From NCBI RefSeq assembly GCF_000242895.2, contig NC_021171.1, forward strand, positions 2,638,001-2,702,000: DNA of 64,000 nt, in the 5' to 3' direction. The notes beneath the pieces are model-generated. The model saw only the letters and a program-made list of their open reading frames with translations, was not told where the DNA came from and did not search any database. Origin of the DNA: Bacillus sp. 1NLA3E. GTDB taxonomy: Bacteria > Bacillota > Bacilli > Bacillales > Cytobacillaceae. Each line of letters opens with the position of its first letter. The first letter of the stretch is position 1. Below are positions 36,104-45,422 of the stretch, in pieces. Position numbers and translations under genes: made by a program.

Positions 36104-36152
36104 TAAAAAAAGTCAGTTCCCTTTGAAAACGTACAGGGAATTTGACTTTTTT
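36104..36152. terminator. bidirectional terminator
   Basis: AAGTCAGTTCCCT/AGGGAATTTGACTT stem (one mismatch) flanked by A and T runs; serves the minus-strand MFS gene that ends at 36272. Confidence 0.75.
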
Positions 36153-36271
36153 AGTTTGAAGTTGCGCTTTGTGCATAAAACCCACGTTTCTTAATGCTAT
36201 TTTTGATATCGTGTAATTTGCCCGTTTTTACATGTATCTCGGCTGAATCCCAAATAGACCTCGTTCCGAGG

Positions 36272-37441
36272 TCATGTATCTGTTGAAAAAGCTGATTCTT
36301 TTTTGGCTTCTTGTACCTTTTGGGTACTAAGCACAAAACTTACGATTGCTGCAACGCTACAAACATATGGAAGTAAAGAATATCCCCAATTAGATATGAC
36401 AAAACCTCCAATTATTGAACCAATGGTAATACCAATATACAGAGCCGTATTATTCCATGCCATAACAATTCCTCGTTCTTTTGGATATTCCACAGCTAAT
36501 CGTGCTTGGTATGATGTAAATCCTGCATACCCAACTAAAGCCCAAATAAAAAGAAAGAAATAAACCCAATCACCAGATGAGAAGAATATCCCTAAACAAA
36601 TGAGTATTAGAATTAAGAAAATTAGCGTAGCCTTCGAAATTTTCATTTCTCCGAATTTATCTGTTAATTGCCCACTTGTAAGGCTCCCAAAAACAGCACC
36701 GACACCATAAAAAGTAACAGCTAATGCGATTTCTGATGATGAGAATTTATTTTTGGAGTAAAGAGCTGCACCTAAATAAACATAAAGGGTATACATTGAA
36801 ATCGCCCAAATGGTAGTAACACTTACAGAACAAAGTATTCTTAGCAGATTTCCTTCTAATAGGTTTCTTGTTAAATCATTATTAGGAATAGATTCCCATG
36901 TTTTAAAATTCACTACCGCCAATATGGCTCCTATGATTGCCATTACAACAAATACTGAGCGCCATCCAAGAAAATGCTCTAATAACGTACCGAATGGCGC
37001 TCCTGCCCAAAGAGCCGTCAAGTGTCCTGAGACAACAATCGAAAGCCATGTTCCTCTTCGATTGGGTGGGGCAATATCTCCAATGATTGCGTATATCAAA
37101 GGAGTGATTGAAGCAACGGATAAACCAGCTAAAATACGGCTAACAATCATCCATAAAAATGAAGGAGAAAATGCAGTTAGCGTATTAGAAATAGCGAACA
37201 GCAATAAGCCAAATGTAATCAATGTTCTCCGTCCTTTTTTATCTGAAAGCCAACCGAAGAAAGGAGCCGAAAAAGCATATGTAACTGCAAAAACAGTTAC
37301 CATCCATCCAGTGGTCGATGCACTAACTTTATATGCTTCCGAAATAAACGGTAATAATGGGGATACCACAAATAAATCAGTACCCATTAGAAACAAAGTT
37401 ATCCAACCAACGCTTAAACTTATCCTCCCTTTCAACTTCAT
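36272..37441 (-). CDS. MFS transporter (DHA1-like exporter)
   Basis: 389 residues from ATG 37441 (GGGGGATT RBS; upstream in-frame ATGs lack one). Twelve predicted TM helices; motif A GWLSDKKGRRTL between TM2 and TM3 and the TM5 region AGAPFGTLLEHFLGWRSVF are typical of the drug-efflux branch (AraJ/YbcL type). The substrate is unknown. Monocistronic with the terminator at 36104. Confidence 0.88.
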   Translation of the reverse strand: MKLKGRISLSVGWITLFLMGTDLFVVSPLLPFISEAYKVSASTTGWMVTVFAVTYAFSAPFFGWLSDKKGRRTLITFGLLLFAISNTLTAFSPSFLWMIVSRILAGLSVASITPLIYAIIGDIAPPNRRGTWLSIVVSGHLTALWAGAPFGTLLEHFLGWRSVFVVMAIIGAILAVVNFKTWESIPNNDLTRNLLEGNLLRILCSVSVTTIWAISMYTLYVYLGAALYSKNKFSSSEIALAVTFYGVGAVFGSLTSGQLTDKFGEMKISKATLIFLILILICLGIFFSSGDWVYFFLFIWALVGYAGFTSYQARLAVEYPKERGIVMAWNNTALYIGITIGSIIGGFVISNWGYSLLPYVCSVAAIVSFVLSTQKVQEAKKESAFSTDT

Positions 37442-37492
37442 ATAATCCCCCATATAAAAAATATTTTTACATGTATATTCTCTAGGGGGCAT

Positions 37493-38046
37493 AAAAAGGA
37501 CTTTATGTAAGTTTTAAAGGTTTTTTATTATTTTGTTACTGCCGTTAATTGAATAACTGAGAGCTTCGATTCACTTTCTAATAATTCCTTCTCTTATTCA
37601 ACAATCTGGCCCGTTTGCTGGAGATCAATGAATAATCATTGTCATCTCATTGTAGGAGGTTATTTTTCATCCGAGATACATGTTTAATTAGGCCGAGATA
37701 AGTATTCATTTTTTTCGAGACAGTGGTTTAATCTAAAGTCTGTGTTAAAGCTCAATGTTGATTTTTTACACAATGTTGATTGGAGTGGAAGGCATGAAGA
37801 CCCCTGCAGCCCCACAGGCGCTTTAGCGCCGAAGAGGCACACCGCCCGCCCGCGGAAAGCGAGTGCCTGGTACGGAAATCAACATTACTGGTACATTTCG
37901 GTAGCCGTAATCATGTACTACTCCATGATCCATCCTCAAGAATTCTGAACCTGCAAAAAAAAAAAAAACAACCTTCCTTATTGAATGAATACATGTGAAT
38001 TTTGATCACCACAATGCATATACATCAATAAAAGGAGGGATATTTC
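37493..38046. other. intergenic region with GC-rich repeat
   Basis: 550 bp. It holds an AT-rich stretch with an intergenic repeat remnant (GAGAGCTTCGATTC...CTTATTCAACAATC, 37540-37615), the GC-rich repeat at 37743-37890, and a 13-nt poly-A tract near 37957. No gene is supported apart from the small downstream membrane protein. Confidence 0.5.
37743..37890 (+). repeat. GC-rich 177-bp repeat, internally deleted copy
   Basis: Begins TGTTAAAGCTCAATGTTGAT and runs to CGGAAATCAACATT, but lacks about 25 bp of the central GGGAGCAGCGGG segment and the terminal TTTAACA. Same family as 60663-60838. Confidence 0.85.
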
Positions 38047-38193
38047 ATGGCGTATTTATGGGTGGAAACAATAGGATTCGTTATTTGTCTTGGAATTGTT
38101 GGTGGAGTATTTTTTTCGGGCATTAAATCAGCTGTAAATCCTCAGGATTCAACCAGGATTGATATGCATGACTCCCCAAAAAGGCATGAATAA
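38047..38193 (+). CDS. 48-residue single-TM small protein
   Basis: ATG 38047 is preceded by an excellent AAAGGAGGG RBS. The protein is MAYLWVETIGFVICLGIVGG and onward: one hydrophobic helix (residues about 6-26), then a polar tail (STRIDMHDSPKRHE). No named family recognised. The RBS and immediate downstream terminator support expression. Confidence 0.65.
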   Translation: MAYLWVETIGFVICLGIVGGVFFSGIKSAVNPQDSTRIDMHDSPKRHE

Positions 38194-38208
38194 AAAATAA
38201 GTGCAACC

Positions 38209-38242
38209 AGGGACTTCCGAATTTCGGATAGTCTCTTTTTAC
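38209..38242. terminator. hairpin terminator
   Basis: GGGACT-TCCGAA/TTCGGA-AGTCTC type stem followed by TTTTT, 16 bp past the small membrane protein stop. Confidence 0.65.
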
Positions 38243-38310
38243 TTGGAATCATTGCCGCATCTTAAACTGATTATATTTCATGAAGCCAACTTATTGAGCG
38301 AAAAGGTGGC

Positions 38311-38937
38311 TTAAAAGTTACTACTTTTAATAGAAAAGTCAATTGTGTTATATGCAATATAAAAAGTTGCCAAGGAATACATGGCTTCATCGATGCCAAA
38401 AACGAAAACAGAACTCCCAAAAATGAAGAAATTAAAAAACATCACGTATTGTCCAATTGAAAAAAAAGAGCGTTTACTCAACAAAATAGCCATAACCTCT
38501 GTCCCATCTAAAGAACCTCCAAACCGAATAATGATCCCTACTCCTAATCCTAAAATGATGCCGCCAAGAAAAATAACTAAAATAGGTTTATTTGTTAAGA
38601 CAGGATAGGGTTCTAAGATATAAGTTCCGATAGCTAGGACAAAAATTGCATAAAGACTTAGTAAGAGAAACCTTTTCCCTAGGTAATAATATCCGATAAT
38701 TAAAAAAGGAGTGTTTAATAATATAATAAGGATACCGATTTTAATACTGAAAATTTGTGAGATTAGTATACATATACCTATTATTCCACCATCAATAACA
38801 TAATTTTTTATCAAAAATAACTGTAATGAAATAGCTACCAGTGTTGCTCCAAAGGCAATAAAAACACACCTCATATAAAAAGACATTTCCTGTGTTCTAT
38901 ACTGATCAATATAAAAATATACCCTATTCTTATACAT
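38311..38937 (-). CDS. YitT family membrane protein, membrane domain only
   Basis: 208 residues, five to six TM helices. FLIKNYVIDGGIIGICILIS, LNTPFLIIGYYYLGKRF and the GGSLDGTEVMAILLSKR motif are YitT_membrane hallmarks. Typical family members have about 280 residues with a C-terminal cytoplasmic DUF2179 domain; here the protein stops soon after IAYNTIDFSIKSS, so that domain is missing. Transport function is suspected for the family but not established. AAGGAG before ATG 38937. Confidence 0.85.
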   Translation of the reverse strand: MYKNRVYFYIDQYRTQEMSFYMRCVFIAFGATLVAISLQLFLIKNYVIDGGIIGICILISQIFSIKIGILIILLNTPFLIIGYYYLGKRFLLLSLYAIFVLAIGTYILEPYPVLTNKPILVIFLGGIILGLGVGIIIRFGGSLDGTEVMAILLSKRSFFSIGQYVMFFNFFIFGSSVFVFGIDEAMYSLATFYIAYNTIDFSIKSSNF

Positions 38938-39089
38938 TTAAGGTCTCCTTATGTATTAATTACACTCACCTGTGTTTCTCTAGTTATTTATATTCTTTCG
39001 GAAAATAGATATTCTTATTGGCCAAGATTTCTCTTCAATGGAGCAAATCCTTATACCTCTATTACTATCCCGTTTCTTAAACTTTTCAC

Positions 39090-39127
39090 AAAAAAAGAAA
39101 AAGCGACCGGTTTTATCCAAATCGCTT
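39090..39127 (-). terminator. terminator of ykn operon
   Basis: AAGCGAT...TCGCTT stem with T-rich 3' side on the minus strand, 25 bp past the yknW-like gene stop. Confidence 0.65.
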
Positions 39128-39151
39128 CTTTGTTTTGTGTTTTAGGAGCTA

Positions 39152-39829
39152 TTATAGCCCTGGTTTGGGAATAAAACCACCAAACGAGCTTAATCCTACA
39201 CTAACGATAAATATAATCAAAACAAGGGTGATTGCTTTATTTTTGCTTAATCCTGCGGCGATATGTAAACCTAACCCCAACACAATATAGTACCAAATTT
39301 TAAAAATATCAAAGTTCGTGGCAATTGTATGTAGCACCTGATTATCAGTAAACAAGGGAGCCAAGCTTGTATAAGTAGCTTCGTATCCGCCTAAAACAAG
39401 TGCGATTAAAGCGTTAACCAACAAACCAATTGTAGAGATAATATTAGCATAAATAACAATTACTAATACCTTTTTATAGGCTGTATCATTTCCCATTATG
39501 ATCATACAAACTTTATAGAAGGCAGCTACGATGAAAAACATAATCGTTCCTCCAACCAATGCTCCTCCAGCACCCATTGCAACTGTCAATCCAACTGGAA
39601 TTTTAAAATCCGTAGGCATTAGCTCTGAATTTGTTAATATAGGATTATTTAAACTAATAAACGAAACGAGTGCCCCTGTAACAGCCATCAACAACATCAT
39701 AATAATTAACGGCACTCCAATTGGAGCCTTTTCTTTCATTCTCTCAAATTGTTGGGATGGTGATGTGATGACCCCGAAAATTGAGGGCTTCTTTCCTTGT
39801 ACTTCTTCATAAGATAAATTGGTTTCCAA
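39152..39829 (-). CDS. yknW: Yip1 family protein YknW
   Basis: About 226 residues, five TM helices. Begins with a short cytoplasmic part (SIFGVITSPSQQFERMKEKA) and then the Yip1 membrane domain (AFYKVCMIIMGNDTAYKKVL). The first possible GTG (39838) abuts the AAGGAGA, so TTG 39829 is preferred. In B. subtilis YknW assists assembly of the YknXYZ exporter; here the gene is last in the operon instead of first. Confidence 0.82.
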   Translation of the reverse strand: METNLSYEEVQGKKPSIFGVITSPSQQFERMKEKAPIGVPLIIMMLLMAVTGALVSFISLNNPILTNSELMPTDFKIPVGLTVAMGAGGALVGGTIMFFIVAAFYKVCMIIMGNDTAYKKVLVIVIYANIISTIGLLVNALIALVLGGYEATYTSLAPLFTDNQVLHTIATNFDIFKIWYYIVLGLGLHIAAGLSKNKAITLVLIIFIVSVGLSSFGGFIPKPGL

Positions 39830-39846
39830 ACTATCCACTCTCCTTT

Positions 39847-41046
39847 TTATTCGTAACGTAAAGCATCTATTGGGTCAAGCTTGGCCGCTTTGTTTGCTGG
39901 CATCAGCCCAAAAATTATTCCAAGAACCATTGAGAATAGAACTCCCCCAAGCACAACCTTACCTGATACTAATGGAGGCCACTTCGCAAAGTGCGATACG
40001 ATAAAAGCTCCACCGACACCTAATCCAATACCAATAATCCCGCCTAACATAGTAAGCATCATCGCTTCAATCAGAAATTGCAGAAGTATCTTCCCTCTTG
40101 TTGCACCTAATGCTTTTCGGATCCCGATCTCTCTTGTTCGTTCTGTAACAGAAACAAGCATGATGTTCATGACACCGATTCCACCGACGAGAAGCGAAAT
40201 ACTTGCGATCCCTCCGATGATCATGGTCATGATATTTGTTACCTTTGAGATACTTTTCTTGATTTCTTCAAGATTGAAAACCTCGTACTTACCGGCTAAA
40301 TCAGAAGGCCTTGCGTCGTTGAGGAGGTTTGTTGCCTTCTGTCCTGCTATCTCAAGCTTACTAACTTCCCTTGCTTGCAATGTCACAGATTGAATTTCTT
40401 CTGTTCCAAATAAAACAGGCCATATCGTAAGTGGCATAAGCAATTCAGGCATTCCTAATCCGAAAATATTATCGGCCACCTTGTAAACACCAATCACTTC
40501 AAATGGTTGTCCATGGATTTCGAGAATTTGACCTACTGCTTTTTTTTCTTGAAAAAAATCTTTTGCTGCCTGCTGGTTTATCATAATCACATTGCTGGAC
40601 TGGGAAAAATCAATTTCACTTATCTTCCTGCCTGCTGTCATTTTTAAAGAATTCACGGCAAAATAATCATTGGTTATCCCATAGATTTGTGCACCAATAT
40701 TCTTTTCATTCACATAAAGAGGCTCCATGGCACTGTTGGTCGCAATGACATGGGCAACCTCGGGAATCCTTTTAAGTTGCAATAAATTTTCCTGTGTAAA
40801 AGTAGGAACCTGCTCAAACGGCATCGCGAAGGGATCTTCGTTATCAGGAGTAAAGTTGATTTGGATTGTATTATTTCCTGCACCGGCAAACTGGGATTTT
40901 AACGAAGCTTCACCACCCTGGCCAATCGCTACAACTGTAATAATTGATCCCACACCGATAATGATTCCGAGCATGGTAAGTGTGGAACGGAGCTTATGAG
41001 CAAGGATAGACGAAAGGGCAATTTTAATACTGTCCAATAAACTCAC
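39847..41046 (-). CDS. yknZ: MacB-type ABC transporter permease YknZ
   Basis: 399 residues. N-terminal TM helix in the segment HKLRSTLTMLGIIIGVGSII, then the MacB periplasmic-core-like extracellular domain (about 45-240), and three C-terminal TM helices with the FtsX-like segment GGIGVMNIMLVSVTERTREI and GIRKALGATRGKIL. It overlaps the ATPase gene by 4 bp. In B. subtilis YknXYZ protects against the SDP killing peptide. Confidence 0.9.
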   Translation of the reverse strand: MSLLDSIKIALSSILAHKLRSTLTMLGIIIGVGSIITVVAIGQGGEASLKSQFAGAGNNTIQINFTPDNEDPFAMPFEQVPTFTQENLLQLKRIPEVAHVIATNSAMEPLYVNEKNIGAQIYGITNDYFAVNSLKMTAGRKISEIDFSQSSNVIMINQQAAKDFFQEKKAVGQILEIHGQPFEVIGVYKVADNIFGLGMPELLMPLTIWPVLFGTEEIQSVTLQAREVSKLEIAGQKATNLLNDARPSDLAGKYEVFNLEEIKKSISKVTNIMTMIIGGIASISLLVGGIGVMNIMLVSVTERTREIGIRKALGATRGKILLQFLIEAMMLTMLGGIIGIGLGVGGAFIVSHFAKWPPLVSGKVVLGGVLFSMVLGIIFGLMPANKAAKLDPIDALRYE

Positions 41047-41726
41047 GCAAAAACACCCTTTCTATCCTGAGTAATTTGGCCGTCTCTCAGTAAAATCCGG
41101 CGATTTGTAAAAGCGGCCACCTCGTCCTCATGCGTAACCATGATGATTGTTGTCCCTTCTTTATTCAGTTGGGTGAAAATATTCATTACCTGTTCACCAG
41201 ATTTTGAATCAAGAGCACCTGTTGGTTCATCAGCTAAAATAAATGTCGGGTTATTCGCGATTGAACGTGCTATGGCAACTCTTTGTTTTTGCCCCCCGGA
41301 AAGCTGGTTTGGTAAATGGTGGACACGATCTGCTAAGCCAACTTTAGCTAGTGCTTCAAATGCCCGTTCCCGTCGATCTTTTTTACGAATCCCGCCGTAT
41401 ACAAGCGGTAATTCCACATTGTCTAACGCTGTTAACCGAGGCAAAAGGTGGAAGTGTTGAAACACAAAACCTATGTATTGATTTCGAATGAGGGCAAGCT
41501 TAGTTTCTTCGGCTTGAAGGATATTTACATCATTCAAGATGTACTCTCCACTTGTCGGGCGGTCTAGGCACCCGATTATGTTCATCAACGTTGATTTCCC
41601 TGACCCAGACGGTCCCATGATTGATACGAATTCACCACTTTCGATTTCAATGTTAATATCATGGAGTACAGGCACTTCAAGTGCTCCCTGTTTGTATGTC
41701 TTACTGATTTGCTTTAAACTAATCAT
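41043..41726 (-). CDS. yknY: ABC transporter ATP-binding protein YknY
   Basis: 227 residues, MacB/LolD-type ATPase. Walker A GPSGSGKST near residue 38, Q-loop in YIGFVFQHFHLLPRLTA, signature LSGGQKQRVAIAR, Walker B FILADEPTGALDS, H-loop MVTHE. It overlaps yknX and yknZ by 4 bp each, so the three are translationally coupled. Confidence 0.95.
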   Translation of the reverse strand: MISLKQISKTYKQGALEVPVLHDINIEIESGEFVSIMGPSGSGKSTLMNIIGCLDRPTSGEYILNDVNILQAEETKLALIRNQYIGFVFQHFHLLPRLTALDNVELPLVYGGIRKKDRRERAFEALAKVGLADRVHHLPNQLSGGQKQRVAIARSIANNPTFILADEPTGALDSKSGEQVMNIFTQLNKEGTTIIMVTHEDEVAAFTNRRILLRDGQITQDRKGVFA

Positions 41727-42907
41727 TTCTCCTTCACTTCCATCCCATCGTGCACATTTGCGGAAGGATGATTAACAACCTTATCTCCTGCTTTCAATCC
41801 TTCTAATACTTCAGTCCACTCACCATCACCCATTCCCATCGTTACTGCTTGTTTGCTAAGTTTCTTGCCTTTCACTACATAGATAAATGAGGAATCCCCT
41901 TTTTCTACAATACTGCTGCGCGGTACCGCTAGCATTTTCTTGGATTCTAACTCAACTTGAATGGAGACATGATAACCTGGTGATAATTCCTCTTGAGAAT
42001 CTAATGTCGCTTTGAACGGATAGAATGAGATATTTTGTGATGTCTGCCCAGTTGCACCTGCTGTCATTTGACCCATTTCGTCTGATGTAGGGTACTGACT
42101 TACACTAGTGATCTTTCCTTTCCATGTTTTGTTAACAATGGCTTTGGAGGAAATTGTGATAGGTTGATTCGGCAGGATTTGGGCCTTTTGCAATTCTGAT
42201 AATGTCCCTTGTACCTGGAACGGATCCTGAGAAGCAATTTGAACAATCGGTTTACCTGCTGCTCCTTGTGTTTGGGAAGTACTTTGTGCAGCATCTTTTT
42301 CAACCTTTTGCACAATTCCAGCAATGCTACTAACAACGATTAATTCATTTTGCTTTAGCTGCAATTCCTCGGATTGCAGTTTGTTTTTCTCCATCTCCAA
42401 TTCCGATGTTTTTTGTTGTAATTGCAAATCCTGCAATTGTGATTCTAGCGGGTCGGTTATTTCATTACCTGCTCCGTCATTTTTTGCCTTTTGGATTTGC
42501 TTTTTTACGGTTTCAATATTACTTTTACCTTGGTCATTACGTAAGGTGGTCATTTTTTTATCAATATCCAACTGCTTGGTTTGAATAGAAAGCTCAGGAT
42601 TTTCATATAAAAAAAGCTTCTGTCCTTTCACAATTTGTTGTCCTTCTTGAACAAAAATTTCCTTAACCTTCCCTTTTGTTGCGTCTGGATAAAATGTTTC
42701 TTGATTTGCAGGCACGACACTGCCTGAAACTAACTTTGTGTTTCTTATTTCTCTCTCTTTGGCGAATGCAAACTTCAAATCTTCTTTACTAGTTTTATTT
42801 TTACTTTGCATGACCATAATGTTAATACCAGCAATGATTACTATTAAAGTGACCACTCCTATTACAATCCATTTCTTCTTCGGTTTTCGCATTTGTTCTA
42901 CCTGCAT
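41723..42907 (-). CDS. yknX: membrane fusion protein YknX (HlyD/MacA type)
   Basis: 394 residues. One N-terminal TM helix (residues about 13-32), a lipoyl/biotinyl-like domain (KGKVKEIFVQEGQQIVKGQK), a Gln/Lys-rich coiled coil (about 110-195), and beta-barrel domains near 205-390. It forms the extracytoplasmic adaptor of the YknYZ exporter. AAGGGAG precedes ATG 42907. First gene of the xyzW operon; in B. subtilis yknW comes first. Confidence 0.9.
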   Translation of the reverse strand: MQVEQMRKPKKKWIVIGVVTLIVIIAGINIMVMQSKNKTSKEDLKFAFAKEREIRNTKLVSGSVVPANQETFYPDATKGKVKEIFVQEGQQIVKGQKLFLYENPELSIQTKQLDIDKKMTTLRNDQGKSNIETVKKQIQKAKNDGAGNEITDPLESQLQDLQLQQKTSELEMEKNKLQSEELQLKQNELIVVSSIAGIVQKVEKDAAQSTSQTQGAAGKPIVQIASQDPFQVQGTLSELQKAQILPNQPITISSKAIVNKTWKGKITSVSQYPTSDEMGQMTAGATGQTSQNISFYPFKATLDSQEELSPGYHVSIQVELESKKMLAVPRSSIVEKGDSSFIYVVKGKKLSKQAVTMGMGDGEWTEVLEGLKAGDKVVNHPSANVHDGMEVKEK

Positions 42908-43137
42908 AGCATTTTCTCCCTTTTGGAAAATATTAACTTGTTATATATACATTATAAATTTTAATATTTTTCAAAAAAAGGGTTAAATTTACAGTTATAA
43001 TAGCGTATAATATTTTAGTGACAAATTATTGGTTAATATTACATTTTATAACATTATACTTGTTGGAAATTGATGAAGGATATGGTTAATAGGGGGAGAT
43101 ATTTGATAGATAAAGAGAAGAATAAATTATTGGAGAA

Positions 43138-43170
43138 AAAAACCCCCTCTACTAAAAAGAGGGGGTTTCT
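43138..43170 (-). terminator. rho-independent terminator
   Basis: AACCCCCTCT/AGAGGGGGTTT stem with a 7-nt loop and T-rich 3' side on the minus strand, 14 bp past the acetyltransferase stop. Confidence 0.8.
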
Positions 43171-43183
43171 GGTAATTTAGGAA

Positions 43184-43642
43184 TCACTTAATATAATAAA
43201 CCATTGCTATTTCATCGCAGCTTGGCATTTTAGGACAATTGATGCAATCTTTCCATACTTTTTGCGGCATACTATCCTTAACTGTAATTTCAAAACCACA
43301 TTTTTGAAAAAAATCAACTTGGTAGGTAAGCGATATGAGCCGATCGATTTCAATTCTTTTCGTTTCTTCGACTATCTGTTCAACCAAAAGCTTACCTATT
43401 CCCTTTTTTCCCATATCAGGGTCAACCACCAATGACCTAATTTCTGCCAATTGGTGATCAAAAATCGTTAAACTTGCGCAGCCAACTACTTTTTTGTCGA
43501 TCTCTGCTACAAACATCGATTGAATATTTTGATAGAGCGATTCTTTCGTCCGCGAAAGTACGACCCTCTGTTGTGCGTATACATTAATTAAATCATAAAT
43601 TACTTCGATATCCGAAATCTTTGCCTTTCTAATTTCAACCAT
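43184..43642 (-). CDS. GNAT N-acetyltransferase, ArgA-like
   Basis: 152 residues from ATG 43642 (AAGGTGAG upstream). Acetyl-CoA motif DPDMGKKGIGKLLVEQI near residue 75, and a C-terminal DCINCPKMPSCDEIAMVYY cluster with four nearby Cys residues. That tail resembles the short N-acetylglutamate synthases of the ArgA-like group. Arginine-pathway involvement is possible but there is no arg gene nearby. Confidence 0.78.
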   Translation of the reverse strand: MVEIRKAKISDIEVIYDLINVYAQQRVVLSRTKESLYQNIQSMFVAEIDKKVVGCASLTIFDHQLAEIRSLVVDPDMGKKGIGKLLVEQIVEETKRIEIDRLISLTYQVDFFQKCGFEITVKDSMPQKVWKDCINCPKMPSCDEIAMVYYIK

Positions 43643-43797
43643 CGTTCTCACCTTTTTGTTTATCATTTATTTTATAACATTATCCTTTAATTCTGATATT
43701 AATATTTAATCATAAAAATGAATAATTATAAATAGTTTTTTCAACTAATAGAAAAAAAGGCCAATGACAAAGAGGTTTAACGCGTTAATGCAAAAAA

Positions 43798-43853
43798 TGG
43801 TGCCTGACCCCCAGTGCTTTGCTTTAAAGCACTGGGGTCAGGCACCACTATTT
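43798..43853. terminator. long palindromic terminator, TGGTGCCTGACCCC type
   Basis: A stem of about 23 bp (TGGTGCCTGACCCC and CAGTGCTTT arms with one bulged C) directly abuts the VanY-type gene stop at 43854. Hairpins with this GTGCCTGACCCC arm recur as intergenic terminators in Bacillaceae genomes (recollection). Confidence 0.8.
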
Positions 43854-44744
43854 TTAGTTATTTACTGGAAGTGTGCTGTAATATTCTTCAAGTGTGCTAC
43901 CTTTGCTCATGATTTCAGTAGCTATTGTTTTTCCTACATAACGAATGTGCCATGGTTCATATTTATATCCAGTAATAGCATCTTTGCCTTTTGGATATCG
44001 AATGATAAATCCATAATTAGCCACATGCGCTTGAAGCCAGTTAGCTTCGGTCGTATTAGCGAAGCAATCTTCGGCTGCACATTTACCATTACCTCCAGTA
44101 ACATCAATAGAAAGACCTGTTTCATGCTCGCTTGTTCCAGGAAGTGCGCTATATGTTCTAGCCCTTTCATAACCATCTATTTTTACATAGTAATTAAATA
44201 AATTAACCTGTGTACTGTGTGATCTATAACCTGATACACCTAATAGGTTCACGCCTTGTTGCTTTGCCCCTGCAAAAAGGTTTGCTAATGCTTCGGCTGC
44301 TTCACTTCTCATTTTTCTCTTTTCAGTCGTCGCTGAAGATACAAAAGGGACCGTTGTACTAACTAAATCCTTGGGTATATATGAATCAGGTAGCTTGTTT
44401 TGTTTATTGACAAGCACAGGAATACTCTCTGGTTGGGCAATTACATGAATCGCACCATTTTTCTGAGATGACGTATTTACTTGATCTGCAATCTTAATAT
44501 TCTCTTGTGCTGTTGCCTCCTGCTTACCTGCATTTTGTTCACTACTCTCATTTGTTGTAGAGGGGATCGTTTCCTTTATAGCTTCTGTTGTTTTGCTCTC
44601 TTGCTTCGAATCACCATTCTCTTTAGAAGTGATTTGATTTTTTTTGATTTGATCACTTTCAGCAAAATGGTTTTTACCACTACATCCTGCAAATAGAAGT
44701 GATAACAAGAGAAAACTTAAACCAAGTGAGTATATTTTATTCAT
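43854..44744 (-). CDS. D-alanyl-D-alanine carboxypeptidase, VanY/M15B family lipoprotein
   Basis: 296 residues. Lipoprotein signal with lipobox LFAGC (Cys near 21), a long Ser/Thr/Glu/Lys-rich linker to about residue 85, and an M15 zinc peptidase domain: VSGYRSHSTQVNLF, GTSEHETGLSIDVTGG (zinc-binding His and Asp), and YEPWHIRYVG (third zinc His and base). It trims D-Ala from peptidoglycan stem peptides at the cell surface; similar to B. subtilis YodJ. AAGGAAG before ATG 44744. Confidence 0.92.
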   Translation of the reverse strand: MNKIYSLGLSFLLLSLLFAGCSGKNHFAESDQIKKNQITSKENGDSKQESKTTEAIKETIPSTTNESSEQNAGKQEATAQENIKIADQVNTSSQKNGAIHVIAQPESIPVLVNKQNKLPDSYIPKDLVSTTVPFVSSATTEKRKMRSEAAEALANLFAGAKQQGVNLLGVSGYRSHSTQVNLFNYYVKIDGYERARTYSALPGTSEHETGLSIDVTGGNGKCAAEDCFANTTEANWLQAHVANYGFIIRYPKGKDAITGYKYEPWHIRYVGKTIATEIMSKGSTLEEYYSTLPVNN

Positions 44745-44935
44745 ACAAAACTTCCTTTTTGTGGTATTTTAAGTTAAATGGAGTTTTTCCCTTAAGCCTT
44801 CTAACCCACTACATTAATTTTTATAACCCAATCCATTAAATATAATAACTTGGACGGAAAAAAGCTACAAGATGTCGCTTAAATTATTATTATTTTGGCG
44901 ATTTTGGGAAAGTTTTTTGGAAAGTTGGTGAAATA

Positions 44936-45364
44936 ATGGGTAGTATCATTCTATTTGATGGTGTATGTAATTTTTGCAACCAAAGTGTCCAATTTATCAT
45001 TCAAAATGATCCTGCTGAACATTATAAATTCGCTTCACTTCAGGGTGATATAGGCAAAAGATTATTAAATCAGTACCATGTGGATAAGGACATAAATAGC
45101 ATCGTATTAATTGAGAATGAAAAGTCCTATCTGAAATCAAGTGCTGCTTTGAGAATAAGCATGAAGTTGAATTGGCCATGGAAGTTGTTTGGTATCTTTC
45201 TATTGATTCCACGTTTTATTAGGGATTTCTTTTATGATATTGTCGCAAAAAATCGCTATAAATGGTTTGGTAGGCAAGAGAACTGTATGCTGCCTTCCCC
45301 AAACTTAAAAGAGAGGTTTTTAGACAAAGAGGAAAATGGTAGTAAATCGAAGGCAAAAAAATGA
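44936..45364 (+). CDS. DCC family thiol-disulfide oxidoreductase (YuxK-like, DUF393)
   Basis: 142 residues with the family motif DGVCNFCNQSVQF near the start (CxxC within a thioredoxin-like fold), KFASLQGDIGKRLL and a C-terminal DFFYDIVAKNRYKWFGR segment. The redox role is presumed from the DxxCxxC motif. Single gene, short GGTG RBS, ATG 44936. The gene tail is Lys/Ser-rich (KSKAKK). Confidence 0.88.
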   Translation: MGSIILFDGVCNFCNQSVQFIIQNDPAEHYKFASLQGDIGKRLLNQYHVDKDINSIVLIENEKSYLKSSAALRISMKLNWPWKLFGIFLLIPRFIRDFFYDIVAKNRYKWFGRQENCMLPSPNLKERFLDKEENGSKSKAKK

Positions 45365-45408
45365 GGCCACACTTTTAGAATTTCTAAAAAGGTGCCCTCA
45401 TCTATTTA
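45361..45408. terminator. bidirectional hairpin
   Basis: ATGAGG-(GC)-CAC(C)TTTTTAGAA/TTCTAAAA-GTG-GGCCTCAT arms with small internal mismatches, T-run on the minus side; between the convergent DCC and aldo/keto reductase genes and overlapping the DCC stop codon. Confidence 0.7.
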
Positions 45409-45422
45409 TCCTACGACTGTTT

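Noticed and set aside
36151-36336. 61-residue frame at the end of the MFS gene
   Set aside because: Overlaps the MFS 3' end and a terminator, no RBS, no domain.
37742-37948. 68-residue frame within the GC-rich repeat
   Set aside because: Made almost entirely of repeat sequence; similar accidental frames appear in other copies (for example 62614-62928).
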